A program made the translations under genes and the position numbers. From assembly GCA_963513935.1 (NCBI GenBank), contig OY740770.1, positions 89,340,198-89,404,197 on the forward strand: DNA of 64,000 bases, written 5' to 3'. Positions 22,105 through 36,000 of the stretch are shown here, one piece after another. This DNA comes from Aphrophora alni. Taxonomy: Eukaryota > Arthropoda > Insecta > Hemiptera > Aphrophoridae. A model generated the notes under the pieces. That model had not been told where the DNA came from, did no database searches, and saw only the letters and a program-made list of their open reading frames with translations. The first letter of the stretch is position 1. Every line of letters begins with the position of its first letter.

Positions 22105-24462
22105 TGCAACGGTTTAATTGAACCGCCTGCAAGGAGCAATTTTGGAAAAGAGCTAAATTCCAAAATTTCAATTAAATCAAATAATAATTGTAGAAATGAC
22201 AAAAACATTTCTAAATATAAAATAACACATGTAAAGTTAAAGGGAATATGTAAGTTAGCCAAGCCAAGGTCACGCGCCTTGACAGGAAATATTTAGCGTT
22301 CCGGATTGAACAGGAATTCGTCCATATGTTTCTAATGCAAAAAACATCAAAATCCGAAAACTTAAATTAAAATGATATAATCGTGTAGAGCTAGGAAAAC
22401 CTAATAATAAATAATAAGAGAATAAACTTGTCAAATTAATAATAAAAAAGTTATAGCCATAATAAAACGTCATAAAACATAAAAAACCCTTAAAATGAAG
22501 AAATTCCAAAATCTAATAATAACAACGCATAACCATAATATAAACTAGAGATAAATAAGACTCGAAATCAAAATTTAATAAAAGACCATAAAGTAATTAA
22601 ATAATAAATAACCAAAAATGCAGAAAGTACCGTAACTTGTGAAACCCAGAAGCGAGGAAGAAGAGGAAAGCAGTTTTGGAACTTTCAGCATCAGAGGAAC
22701 AACTTACAAAAAGAAGATTTTCAAAATTTCCAAAAATGGAAAAACTAAATTTTGAAAACTTACGAAATTTTCAAATCTCCGTAAAAGAAAAAATATACGT
22801 CGTATCGCTACAAATGAAGATGGAAAATCATCAGGAAAAGAAGGGCTTCAAAATGAAATCACCCAGAAGAAGATCGAGCGAAGCGAACATGATATATGAA
22901 GAAAAGAAGAATTCGCAAGTAAAAAATTATAAATTTCAGGAATCAACTTGTCTTGAACGTCGTGCGCAGAGTAGGCAGTAGACGCATGGAGAGGAAAAGT
23001 TACTAACTTCAACACAAATCCACCATAAGAAATTAAACTAATTATACCAAATAATAATAGAAATAGATAATTTAAAATGAAAAAAAATAGACAAACAATA
23101 GAAGAATAAGCCAAGGAAAGTTCATCGTAGTGCATATAAATAAATAAAATTAATTAAATTGTGAAATAAAACAGTAACAATAATCAGTGAAGGTTGGCCA
23201 CACTGAAAGGCCTAAAATTCGACGAGTTAACTTTCTTCAAGTTAATTCGACAGTCTCGTTTAGTACCAGCTCCAGGGAAGTCTTCTAATAGCAGCTCCAG
23301 GAAAGATCACCAACTTTACTCAAGTCTGAACAGGAAATCGTCGTGAAAAATATTGTCAACGCTCTGTACTTCGCCAGGTTAATAACGGTGCCTACAGAAA
23401 GGATCGGCCTTGCAGGAGACAACGTGACATCCTACAACAGCTTAGTAGAAGAGATCTTCACTACGGACTCTGGCAAACATTCTTCTAGAACTTGTCGTCA
23501 TCAACAGATTCTTCGAGAACTGGACTTCGAGATATTCTAGACAACTCTGAGAAAACATCTCCAAGATCCTCTAACACTCTCAGAATCAGGACGAGCGGAC
23601 TTGTGCACTCCACAAAACAAGGTACTGCATAAATCAAGCTTTTTTAATAAATAAAATATTTTTTAATAAACTTGAATTACGTCCAAAATTATAAAACTCA
23701 AAAAAGTTAAATAATAACATTTTAAAGACAAAGTAAAGTCAAAATAAAGCCAATTTTAAATTCATTCAAATAAAGAGATATAATATACAATAAAATTCGA
23801 GTCCAATAATAAAGCAAAAGTAACAGATTGGTAAGGAATAAATAATAGGATTCATATTTATGTGTATTACAATAAGAATATAATTTGTTAGTTTTAGTTA
23901 TTGTTAAAATTGTTTAATATAGTGGATTTTCAGTTTGTTAAAAGAGAAAGCATTTAATATAAATTGTCAGAAAAGGCGACATTAATTGTTGTAAGAGATT
24001 CGAAAGAAATCCATTGTTTCTCAAAATAAAAATTAAATTGTAGACTTTTAAATAAATTTGTTAAATTTCACTGTTGAATATTTTAATTAAAACTAAACCA
24101 TTCAAAGAAACTCATTACATTAGAAAGAAGAAAAAGTAAGTGCTCACCAGTATAAAGTTAAAAATTCAAAAAAGAGCAAATTTTGGTGTTAATGAATTAA
24201 AGAGCTCCAAAGGGCACACCCTTTGAAAAAGAGTCTGGAGTTTTAAGAAAGGTAAGCTAGTATAAGAAGTGAATATATTAATATAGTAAAATTTCCTGTG
24301 TTAGCTTAAGTTGATTAAAATAAATTATTCTTGTGTGACATAAGAATGAGCCTTATCAAAACTATTAAACTGCGAAGGAATCACTCTCTATATCGCGGTG
24401 TTTAGTTGGGGTAGGGTCCTGCGAGCGTCCCCGTGAGCGTAAGGGGGGGGGGGTGCGTTGCA
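22105..24462 (+). repeat. 3' LTR of the gag-pro retrotransposon
   Basis: Near-identical to 15944-18304 and 3 bp shorter overall. One substitution cluster (GATGG versus GATTT near 22820/16659) keeps a 101-residue frame open here that is closed in the 5' LTR, showing it is not under coding constraint. Confidence 0.92.
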
Positions 24463-26140
24463 CTTTGTAGGAAATAAAAGTGAACTTTTTAGTCACTATT
24501 ACAACTTTGCTCATTTCCCCAAAATGGGATTTTTGGGGGGCAGCTCAAAATTTTTAAATATAAAGACCCATTAAGTGACACATCATTTTAAAGTCCTTGA
24601 TTAAAGAAGAAGAACAATGGAAACTAGAGCTTTCTATCTCAACCCAGTACAAAATGGCAGCTCATTGGTTGTCTATTGGGGTTATTTACCACCTGAATGT
24701 GGATGTTCATAATTTGCCTCAATGAAGTTTTATTTAATTTCAATGAGCTGCCATTTTGTACTGGGTTGAGATAGAAAGCTCTGGTTTCCACTGTTCTTCT
24801 TCTTTAATCAAGGACTTTAAAATGAGGCGTCACTTAACGGGTCTTTATATTTAAAAATTTTTAGCTGTCCCCCAAAAATTCCATTTTGGGGAAATGGGCA
24901 AAGTTGTAATAGTGACTAAAAAGTTCACTTTTATTTCCTAGAAAGGTGTTTTGAGTTTCATTTTTCTATCTTTATCCATTTAAAATTTAACAGGGTGTAT
25001 CCATACTTTTGACTCACACTGTATATATAATTCAATGGTCTTACATGTTGTTCTTAATTTTAAATACATGTAACCCATAAATTTGCGAAAACATTCCATG
25101 ATTATTTTAAATTTCGAAGATTTTGAAATTATTATAAAAAGATTTCAATAGTTATATGAAACTATTTTAATAGTGATGGAACCAAATAAATACTTTTTTT
25201 TCCCCTAGTACACTTATTATAACTAATATTTTCAAAAAATATTAATGTTTTATATTTAATTACCGATGAAAAATGATATGTGAAATAGCATTATATTAAA
25301 ATCAAGGCATTTTTGTTAATAACGAGTGTTTACGACATATAATTACTTCAATTTAGTCAAATATATAAAGACACAATTTTAAAAATAACAGCGTTTTACA
25401 AGTATAGTAGAAGGTTTATGATTTAGAATTTCGTGACCAACTACGAAAGTTACCGTATTTATGATATTCGTAAATAGATTTTTTGTTTTTCGGTGAAATA
25501 TTTTAAGAGTAGATAATATAATGATTTCTTCCGTGACGGCTAAACAACAAGGATTGTGCATTGAAATAAGGTAATGTGTTTAATGTAATGTATTTTCACT
25601 GATTATTTTTGGTTGCCATTAGTTCATGTTCGTGGTATAACTGATGTTAACAATTACAAAATCTAACCTTGTCAAATTTTAACTTTTACTTAAAACAATT
25701 TAGTACCTATAAAATGTATATTTAATGTGGGTCATTTTGAAAAAAAACATTTAAATTGTACATAGTAATAAACTGCTTTGTACTCGGTAGAGAAAATTGG
25801 TTAGTCATAAATGGTTAACGTTAATAATTACTCTAATGATAACAATAAATCATTTTTTGATGTTCTATTTAAAACTAGGTGTTTCCTTTGTTAATGCTAC
25901 TGTCTGTCTCCTGCCCATACCATGTATAACTGTATTGAATAACAACTAAAGAGTAAGTTGGAACGTGGAAAAATAAATAAACTGAATGTAATATCTATTT
26001 ATTCTTCTTTATTGTAATAGTCATATGATTACTTATAAAAAAAATTAAATGTATAAAATAATTTATTACAGAATTTAATGTAAATTCCAACTAAAAACAA
26101 AAATTGGTTAAATAAATGGATAAGACATGATAACAGAAAC

Positions 26141-26182
<42 letters not shown>

Positions 26183-27211
26183 CTACACACATATCCTTAA
26201 CATACTAATGGAATAACATAGAAATATTATCAAAATTAATCTAATATTTATCACCTTAAAAACTTAATTTTGAAAAATTATTGCGACAGATGTTATTATG
26301 TTTTGTGTTTAAAAAGGTCATAACAATACTTTTGTAAAGTTTAAATTTCAAATATTTCTAAAATAATTTTAGAACAATCACATAAACAATTTAGTTTCTA
26401 AATTAATCAGGAAAGCAAATAAAATAAAAAGGATTTTCTTACTGTACAGTAAAGATTTTAAAAAGGAACTGCTAGGGTTAACAGGTTTAATCCAAATAGA
26501 ATGTGAGAACTCTCTGTTCTAAGAAGCCTTAAAAAACAAATGGACTTTTTTATGATGGTTTGATTAGAAACAGTTGAAAAGGGCACACGTAACTACAGCA
26601 TGAATTACATTTAAATGCTATTTATTAGTTTCTATTTTGAGTATTGGAATGAGTAACTTTCAAGGTTTATTTTATGTAATAGATTTTTTTCTTCTTTTTC
26701 TGAAATTGAGGACTGATTAATAAACATTCCCAAAATACTTCTAATTTTTTACTATAAAATTTAATATATAATAATAATTTGTAATCCCTAAGTTTAATTA
26801 TAATTTTAAAGACAAGATATAAAATGTATTTATTTTGTGGGTGTGTTTTCACACAGTTTAAAAAATAATTTTATTGTATTATATATAAATGTTAGTTTAT
26901 AAAATAATGCTATAACACAATAATTAAGTATATATTTATTTTATGAACACGAATTTTTCTGTGCCTTGTTTGAATCAATAAATATTTTGTAAAACCAGTA
27001 AAATACATTTAAAGTATAGAAGTAATTTATATTGTAATAAAAACATTTACTGCTTCTCAATAACGAACACGTATGTTTTGTAATGGCCGTAGAATTTAGA
27101 TTATTGTTACGACATGAACAGTTTTATTTAATTTACATACGGTGGTCCGATTTTCACATAATTTATAGTAATTTATATTTTATAGTGTATATTACTATTT
27201 AGTTGGTTTTT

Positions 27212-27213
<2 letters not shown>

Positions 27214-27302
<89 letters not shown>
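27214..27302. repeat. (AC)n-(AT)n microsatellite
   Basis: About 18 AC units run into about 26 AT units. Confidence 0.95.
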
Positions 27303-27307
<5 letters not shown>

Positions 27308-28088
27308 CGCAATTATGTTCAGGTTTTACTTGCCTAATTATAAATAGTGTGTTGCCAATTTTTTTCTTTATTACCAAACAAGTATACCTAATTTGAAACC
27401 TAATAAGACATCTGTATTCTTTTCTGTAGAAAGTAAAAAAATAATGAAGAAAACATTTGACAAAATACTCAATAAATATAAATACTATAATTAGCCCTAC
27501 GTAAAATCCACTTCAATTGAGTAATATAACTATTGTCTAATAAATAAAACCTCTAAATTGTATCAAATACTGAGATAAAATCAGATCAATCCCATGGATA
27601 AACGACAAACACTTTCCTTCCAGAGTCTCTCTGTGTCTATTTATTCTCGTGGGAAACGATTGTCTTGGTGGAAGTTTGAAAGCGGTGAATGTAAGATCTA
27701 AAATATTTTCATGTTCTAAATTCTTGGATTAAACTTATAATTCATATTTAAAATGGGACTTATGTGATTGGATTGTGATATTTTATTCAAGCTTCGTTAG
27801 TATTTATACAATTAAAAACATTCTTCTATATTCCATAATTCATATAGAAGAGGGATTTAATACTGTCGTTAATCTCGCACCATACATTCTAATACTACCT
27901 TATATCTTCTCTTTCCTAAAGAAAAATATAGTAGACAAATTGAGAAGGGTAATGAACAATTAATTTAGTACTGCACGCACACTCTCATAAGGAACCACAT
28001 AAGTCGTTAGACCATACAGTCTCTACGTTATAAATTATTTATTTAATTATATACCTTAATATAATATTACAAAAATAATTTATATATA

Positions 28089-28091
<3 letters not shown>

Positions 28092-28139
<48 letters not shown>
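28092..28139. repeat. (TA)n microsatellite
   Basis: About 24 uninterrupted TA units. Confidence 0.95.
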
Positions 28140-28141
<2 letters not shown>

Positions 28142-29820
28142 TAAAATATGTTATCTCTATATTCGAATAATTTATGCCCATCTTATTGAATTCGCACTTA
28201 TGACTCTGAAGGACCAGATAAAATAAAGTGCATATATCACAAGTACTAATTATCATTATGAAAACATTTTAGCATAACTAAAATTTGAGAAAAGTAGACT
28301 AAACAAATAAGATGCGAAATATATTCAGGGGTACACATTCAAATAATTAGTTATAAATTTTCACGAAGCAACAAATTGCACAAAAATACAGTACAATTAA
28401 AACAACTACAAACAGTTACGCGAGTTTTGCTCAACTATAATCAATTTCTTGAAAAAATATAATAGACGTTCAAAATATTTAAAAAAATGTAATATCTTAT
28501 AACGGTTAGGAATAGTTCCCGTAAGGAAAGGACCACTTATTAAAACAAACCACGTTTTTAACAAAATTTATTGTGTAAATGATATCACTATTACATATGA
28601 TGCATTTCGACTTAAGCAACAGAGAGGAGAGTTGCAACCAGAGTACTAAATGATCGAATCTAACCTAGCCACTTAGAATTAGGAGAGTTAATTATTAACT
28701 CATTCCAATTTTTTTTTTTTTTTAAATCAAGTATATTAGTGAATAAAAATATCACGATAAATTACTAAGCAAGTGGGATCTGGCAAAAGAGTTGAAAGTA
28801 GCGACAACTAGACTAAAGGTAGGACTAATTTTTCAAAGCTAACGTATGTAGTTTTAGAGCACCATTTTCGTAAAATTGCTATATTTGGTGATCCATAATC
28901 TTATAAATGACTACTTAGTCATTTGTAAAGGAAAAATGTAAAATTCGACGTAAAAATAAAATTATTATTATCAGTAAATCATAAAATAAAGTATTTCTAC
29001 CAGATAAATATAAAACAATCATATTTTACCTTCTTTGAACTTAGTCATTAACAATAGTTGGACTAAGTTTTCACTCTGAAGAGAATGGGTGTAAGGAAAT
29101 GTAAATGCGTGCAAATGTATTAAAAGTTTGGAAAAAGTCAGCTTGAGTTCAGTAGAGAATAATCTATGAAATATTACATGTGATCTATTTATCAAAATTT
29201 TATAAACAATGTATGCTAGAGAATTTAGGTAGTTCCTGCATCCTTTTTTGAAAAGAAATATTATTTGCATGCTTTATTTAAAAGATATATTACTTAACGT
29301 AGTGATTGTATGTATTTGACCAAAAAGTGGAGGGGACGATGCTTATAAGATATGCTTAACCTAATCTAAAAATATTTTTTTTTAGAGTATAATAATAAAC
29401 ATTGAATGAATTTATTTTAGGTAAAAAATATTCTTCGCGTTTTGGTGAAACCGGCAGGTTTTAATGTTATATAATTACATATATTACAATTAATTATTAA
29501 ATTATACACATGTATGTTAAACTAAAAAGACAAGGTATTTTTTTTTTCAAAAATGTTATGCAGTAAAATATTGGAATTCCACCTTGAAATAAATCATAGT
29601 TATGGCAACATTTAAATTTAATTATCACTTTGTTCATCATAAAGATATTCCATGAATTTATTTGAAATTTAACATACTATATTTTCTGTTGTCGTTTTAT
29701 TGCCATTTTTTTAGAATACGAGTAACTTGTGACGTTAATTTATTCAAAATTTTATATAGTTTTTTTCATATAACAAAAAATTATTATTTAATTATATACT
29801 TATTTCTTACTTATTACTAC

Positions 29821-29998
29821 GTGCGTCCAGCCTCGGCGCCGATTGCACGATGTCTTCTATACAGATGGGCAGCATGTCGCACAAGTTTCGTGGAAGTGAG
29901 TATGGATGACATAAGATCCCGTGTGGCATTGCCAACCTGAAGATGTCTCAGTATTTCCTCTCTGACTGCTCCATCACCATGGGTACACACACGGATCA
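29821..29998 (-). other. Candidate isolated exon in a GC-rich island
   Basis: A 178-bp block of clearly higher GC in AT-rich DNA is open throughout in one minus-strand frame. It encodes a compact sequence including THGDGAVREEILRHL and TRDLMSSILTSTKLVRHAA, which looks helical. It is bounded by AG at the 5' side (30000-29999) and GTAGTA at the 3' side, so it fits an internal exon of a host gene whose other exons lie elsewhere. I do not recognise the protein. It could instead be a decayed repeat. Confidence 0.4.
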
Positions 29999-30003
29999 CT
30001 ATT

Positions 30004-33000
30004 TAATTATATAGTTTATCCATTTTTTATAAATATAGTAAGTCATATTTCGTTCAATTATATTTGTAATCTTCCTTGTTTGATTTGTAATATTCTCCAG
30101 TATGAACCCACAGTTTTAATTAAAAATACCCTTATTCAAACTAGAGATTTTTTTTTTTAAATTGGATGTTATTTGTTTCAATTAAAGTTAATAAACGAGC
30201 TTATAACTAAATGTTTAATTATGATTATACAATTTATATATTTGTGAATAATTTCCAATTCACTCCAAATTATTGAATTGCTCACACAACGTAAGTAACT
30301 GTAATAACATTTCTGCTTGTAAAAGAAAATGTATCACTTTTTTCTATATATTGAAAAATGGAGTTGGTAATTTAATTGCACCGTACTTGAGTGTTCTTGA
30401 TAATTTAGTTATGCTAAGATTTATTTTTAATAATCGTCTAGTTATCTTTTCTTTTTTACAATTTGCTTCAATATATTTTCATATTTTCTTCATTTGTTGG
30501 ATCTTCTTTTACTGTAAATCAATTTGGTTACGTTTTGTTCTGCTATTTTCTGCAACACTGCGTCATCGTGTTGGCTTTATACGTAAAGATTTAAATATAT
30601 ACTATCTATTTAACAGTCTCTAAAGAATCTATACATAAATGAAATATTTTCAATGTTTGATAGTGGGCCAAAGACGGTTTACCCACATTTAATTATGTTA
30701 CCCAATAAATCTGTCATGTATATAACATACCGCCACGTTCATAATTAAATTCAAAGTTAATTACTACACAGCACTTAATTTAACGCTAAAAAGGCCGATA
30801 TGCCTGCATGTATTGCTCAATAATTCATACACCGAACTGCAATGCAGTCAAAACTGCAGTAATTAATCTGGACATAGTCATGCTGTCGATTACTGCCTAA
30901 AACTATTTAATATTGTAACAATGCTTGCCTCCAATGTTGGAATTTATGCTTGATAGAAATCGAATTATGATTACATAATAATTTTATTTTAAGAGAAGAA
31001 AAGCAGACAATTTTTGTGAAAGAAATTAGTTATTTATCACTACTGAATTTTCATTGGTATAATTTTGGGACACAATTGAAATATTAGAAGAATGGAATGA
31101 TAGGAAAACTAAATTGTTCAATAAATAAAATTTGTATTATGGAAAGAATTGAATATTGATTTTGTGAACACTTTTGTCAGTATTTTGTCTTTTGGTAATT
31201 ATCCTCTTAGGTAATAAGTGTTGCTTTTTGTAATTTATAGACTTACAACACAAATTTCAACTTTAGAGTAAAACGATTACCTCTAATTAGAAGAAATTCA
31301 ATACTAAAATTATTTTTATACATTTGATTGTTTTGTAAAGGCGAAACACAGTTACAGTACCCTAAAAAAAACGGTTATAAAAAAAAAATCTATCTTTCAT
31401 TCACAGTCGTAAGTATTATTATTTGTGAAACCTTAACACTTTGAACCCAAATCATTACTATATAGATAAAACTCAAAGTTTCCATATGAATTTAATAATT
31501 TTTAAAATGTTTGATGGATGATTTATAAGTAAAAAATCTTCTCCAATATGTGTATCCTGTCAAATTGTAACTCAAAATATTTTAGAAAATAACGGTTTTT
31601 TTTTACAATCTATTCCAATTGTGGTTTTGGATTAATATCTGAAACGTGGTCAAAACTTAGAAGTTAATGGAAAGTGGTCTTTAAGATGTTAAAATGTTAA
31701 TGGTGTACACAGCAAAACTATGCATATTATACGAAACATATTTACTCTTTCTTGAATTACAATCCTCATGGCAACTAGTTTACTTTTACCTAATATTTCC
31801 TTCAATAAATAGGAAAATCATCCAACCTTTAATTGTCACACATCTCGTGACGACAATTCAGTTAACAGGACTGTGCAAATTTCTACTACCTCCAGAATTC
31901 AACTCCTCTATTCATTATAAGCAAACCCCAGAGGTAAATCGTGTTTGATTACAGACATCAATACCATTCGGTGCAAGTCTCGAATACGTTAATCATATGC
32001 CTTAGGAAAAGATATTTGAATAACAATAAACAAACAATATTATCTTTGGTAAAACGATCCGTTAGCGATATAGATTGAGTAAGAAAATTTATCTTTATTT
32101 TTAAATTTTTAACATACCGTCGTAAAGAGATCGTCTTGAATTATGTTTCCAGAAAACCATTTCAAACAAAGTTCAAACATTAGTGTAAATTACTCGAAAT
32201 GCACTTAACATATTCTGTAATGATAAGCAGTAACCTTTGTGTTTTATAAATCTTGTTGTTGGTTTTTTGATCTCGTCGACTTTGATAATGATTTTCAGAA
32301 ATCCAAAGACCACACATATTTTCCGCCTATTTTATTTATTAATAAACATTGGTTGTATTCTTCATTTGACGAATTATATAGTAATATTTCGTCTACTACA
32401 AATAAATATTTTGTAAATTATAAAATGTGGGAGAAAGCACGAAAAATCAAGATAGTTAAACAAACGACATTTTTGTTGTTATAATATGCAGTTATATATT
32501 GTTTTCGTAAATTTTACTGGTATCTCTATTATATATTGGCCTAAAATAAAATTGTTGCATTAATTTAAACAAATAATATTATATATTTATTATAATAATA
32601 TTTCCATCCACTTAGAAATTTATGTAATACAAAACAATTATCACATTTATTGAACTTTTAAAATTATAGGGTGGAGAACTTAGATTTAAGTTTAAAAATG
32701 AAAGTCATTAGTGACATAAAAGTAACATAACTTTGATTATAAATTAAAGAACCAACAAACAGCTCATGTTGAAGTTCCTCCTGAAATATCCCTAGTTATT
32801 CCTTCCCTGTACTTAAGTGAAAGATGGAAATACATTTTTTTTTCTTGTTTATTAAACACATATTGAATTCAGATTTGATATAAGTTCCATACGGCTATTA
32901 GTTGTGATTGGCTATTAACATTAATTTCTTTTAACCCTCCACAATTTTAGGACATTTATATAGATTATTACTTCGATAACAATATTGACATGAAATATTG

Positions 33001-36000
33001 ACAATTTATGACATGAAACAACCAAATAATATTAATCTGATTAGTTATAGTTTAGTTATTTTAGCTCTTGTATCACTGATGATGGCGACTTTGTCGTTGA
33101 AACGTGTTTGATTAAGTAATCGTGATTTTCTGAGATATTGTGTTCGATTTTTTTCTACTTATTATTCTCTCACTGTAACTGTTGGTATGATGAAAGAGAA
33201 AATAAAACTTGACAAATAACTGAATCGCTGAAATGATAGGATTGAATATTTTATTATTTATATAACAATGAAATAAATGTTTGATAAACATTATCTCGAT
33301 TGTCCCTTCGCAACTTGCAATAGGTTATAGTAATTATCACATTCAACAAATATTAAAATGTAGATAGTCCGTTTAATTTGATAACATGTATCAACATTTT
33401 CTAATGATAATATAATTATTACCAGTTAATCTAAATTTTCTTTAACAAATGCAATACAAAATATCTTTTAGTTTTGACATCTTATGTTGTATTATTTTTA
33501 AGATACATATAGATAACATTGAATGCAGGTGTTTTTATAAATTATTATTAAAAGCAATGCTATTCAATAATTGTATATGTATATAAAAGGAAAATAGAAT
33601 ATTTGAGATAATTCCTACTTCTATTTCATTTGAAATTATTCCTCTACTATACACGAGATTTAGTAATAAACTTCAATTCAGTATTAAGTATATTCAACCC
33701 AGCTTAAAGTAACACATAGTCTGAATGGAAAATATATTAACAGTACTTTAGTAAAGATTGTATGTAAAATTATTATTATTTTTATTTTTTATTATTTTTA
33801 ATACTTAACCCCTAGTTACTTTCGCATAATCTTACTAATATAAATAAATCTTACTTGTTATAATAAATGAAGGGTTTCCGAAAATAAAATAAAAAAATTA
33901 TATTTTTTAATAACCCAATTTGGTCAAGCGGAGGTGTAACCTATATATATAATAACCTATTATTATATATGATCTATTACTTGTAATCAACAATAACATT
34001 TAAAAATGATGTAAAGAATCACTAACAACCACAAAACAAAAGTCAAATACTCTTTGACTGATTATTTTGAAAGTGTACATACTGTATAAACAAATTATTA
34101 AAAACATTGTATATAAATTCAATGTTGTGACGTTTACAGAAAAAAAAATGGCTGTATCTCAAACAGCTGTTGAAAAAAGTACTGCTTTTGATACATATGG
34201 AAAAAAATATATTACTACGTATGTAATATGAAACTAACACCATTTTTTCTTAACAAACTGAACAATAATTTTTTCTTTTAATAAGTAATGAAAAGGAAAT
34301 TAAATTATTCAAACAGAAATAATACATCCACAACAACACACTAATAGCAACGTCTGACAAATGACTCGTACCCCTTTGTAAAGTATTCATGTGTGATCCG
34401 AAGAAGTTTGATAACTCTCATCATATCTTCATCATTATTAACTATATAGCTGTACACTTGCTCCTTTAAAAGTTCCCATATCAAAACAAAAAGATACAAT
34501 AAATGAATAGACCGAGGTGGTAAATAAACTGACTTCCACAACCAATCTAATACACTTAAATATTGTTATTTGGTAATTACTTGACTCAATTCAAATAGTA
34601 GGGTGAAACACTACTTAATTGAATAATAGGCCCCTTTTCCGGAACCATAAAATGGGGTGGTACTTGTTTTTGTAAAACTTGCTCATATTTATTACAAGTC
34701 ATGGTGCTTTTAGATGTCATGAAACAGCACCTCATTACCACTCAAAGCCGCTCAGACAGTATTTTTTTGTATTTATGAAGTATCTGATCAACAACATTAG
34801 GATTTTAGGTGTTGTAGTAATTGGAGTTATGTCTATTTACAATATCTTAGCTGTAAGAAATCGACTCGTCTGAGAAAAAAAATGAGTATGCAAATCATGA
34901 TCAATCTCATGAAACACATCTTGAGGAACCCATTGTGCTGCGGTCCGGATTATCTTAAAATAGGTTTTGGACCAAGTGGCTTATGTAGAATTTTATTTTA
35001 TTCTTCTCTAGGATTCTCGAAACTGGAAATATGGCACTCCAGATCTCTCAAATTTTCTAAGTGATTTAGGTTCATCTTGAAAAATGAATATTGACGCGCA
35101 TACCACAGTTATTCTCTTCCTTTATAAGGAGATGGATTGTACTTTTCACTAATCTTCCAGTTACTAACAAAAACTCTCTCCACCTTATTGTTTAGTAAGT
35201 AGTTGATGGATCAACACTTAGGAAGGCAACCTAAAATTATTAAATTGGTTCAGCAACGTAATTAAAAATAAAAACACTCTCTCAGCACTTTAGGTTTTGT
35301 TGGAATATAAACACCATTACGCAACTACAGAGAACAATGCCACTTTACTCTAAAATATTTGATTTTAAATTACTGTTTTAATCCAACTATTGTTTAATTT
35401 GAATCGAACAACTGTTGAGCAATTAATCTTGTAATAGACAAAGGTATACAATAATTTATTGTAGATACATAGAAGTTTTATTTGTGTTTGTTGGCGCTGT
35501 TTTGTTTGTATAAACACCAATGTGTTGCAATTTTCACTCAACATTTTTCGTAACTTTAGTTAAATATATGTAAATCTTCAATATAATCGGTTAATAAATA
35601 ATAAAATTAGTATGAAAAAAATCTTGTACCGCTTTACGGGACACACTGTATATATTTCATCATTGAAATTAATATATGGTTTCATTTAGGACAACCTGTC
35701 GATGATTGGATTTCATAATAAATATTTTATAATCAAAATTAGGAAATAAGAGATTTACATATTTTGTACAATTTATTTTGTTAAAATAAAAATAAAAATA
35801 AAAAATGGCCTAATAATTATTTTTGGCAGTAATGAAAAAAAAAAAAAAAAAAACATGTAAATATCTTTTGAAGCAGAAAACTTCAGAAAATGAAATGTTT
35901 GCTACATAAAAAGAACAATGAGTTGAAAAGGTTTGAAGTTTCAGCGTATTTACAGTTTTATAGCTCTCCAACCCCTCAGAATATTGTGAAAGAAAATGAA

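Larger units (their letters stand above)
15944..24462 (+). mobile_element. Non-autonomous Ty3/Gypsy-like LTR retrotransposon (gag-pro only)
   Basis: The 8.5 kb element has near-identical 2.36 kb LTRs (TG...CA), flanking 4-bp CTTT duplications (15940-15943 and 24463-24466), a primer-binding-site-like TGGCG just after the left LTR and a polypurine tract before the right LTR. The 3.8 kb internal region encodes Gag and an aspartic protease. No reverse transcriptase, RNase H or integrase frame exists, so movement would need a helper. The high LTR identity suggests a fairly recent insertion. Assignment to Ty3/Gypsy rests on the Gag type and 4-bp duplication and is probable rather than certain. Confidence 0.88.
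15869..25021. mobile_element. Palindromic mariner-type MITE split by an LTR retrotransposon
   Basis: The left arm (15869-15943) and right part (24467-25021) rejoin into one element when the LTR retrotransposon and one CTTT duplication are removed. The right part is itself a long foldback: about 24472-24665 is the reverse complement of about 24752-24943, around a short unique centre. It ends in CACACTG followed by TATATA. The terminus GTGAGTCAAAAGTATGGATA is shared with the left copy. It is a non-autonomous element with no coding capacity. Confidence 0.7.
25024..29815. other. AT-rich intergenic DNA with microsatellites
   Basis: (AT)n at about 26148-26181, (AC)n-(AT)n at 27214-27302 and (TA)n at 28092-28139. 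No coding or RNA gene was recognised. Confidence 0.6.

Noticed and set aside
22676..22981. 101-residue plus-strand frame in the 3' LTR
   Set aside because: Interrupted by a stop in the matching position of the 5' LTR; no family.
34620..35651. Possible decayed mariner/Tc1-like copy ending CGGGACACACTGTATA
   Set aside because: Only one terminus-like end; no readable transposase motif or matching second end.
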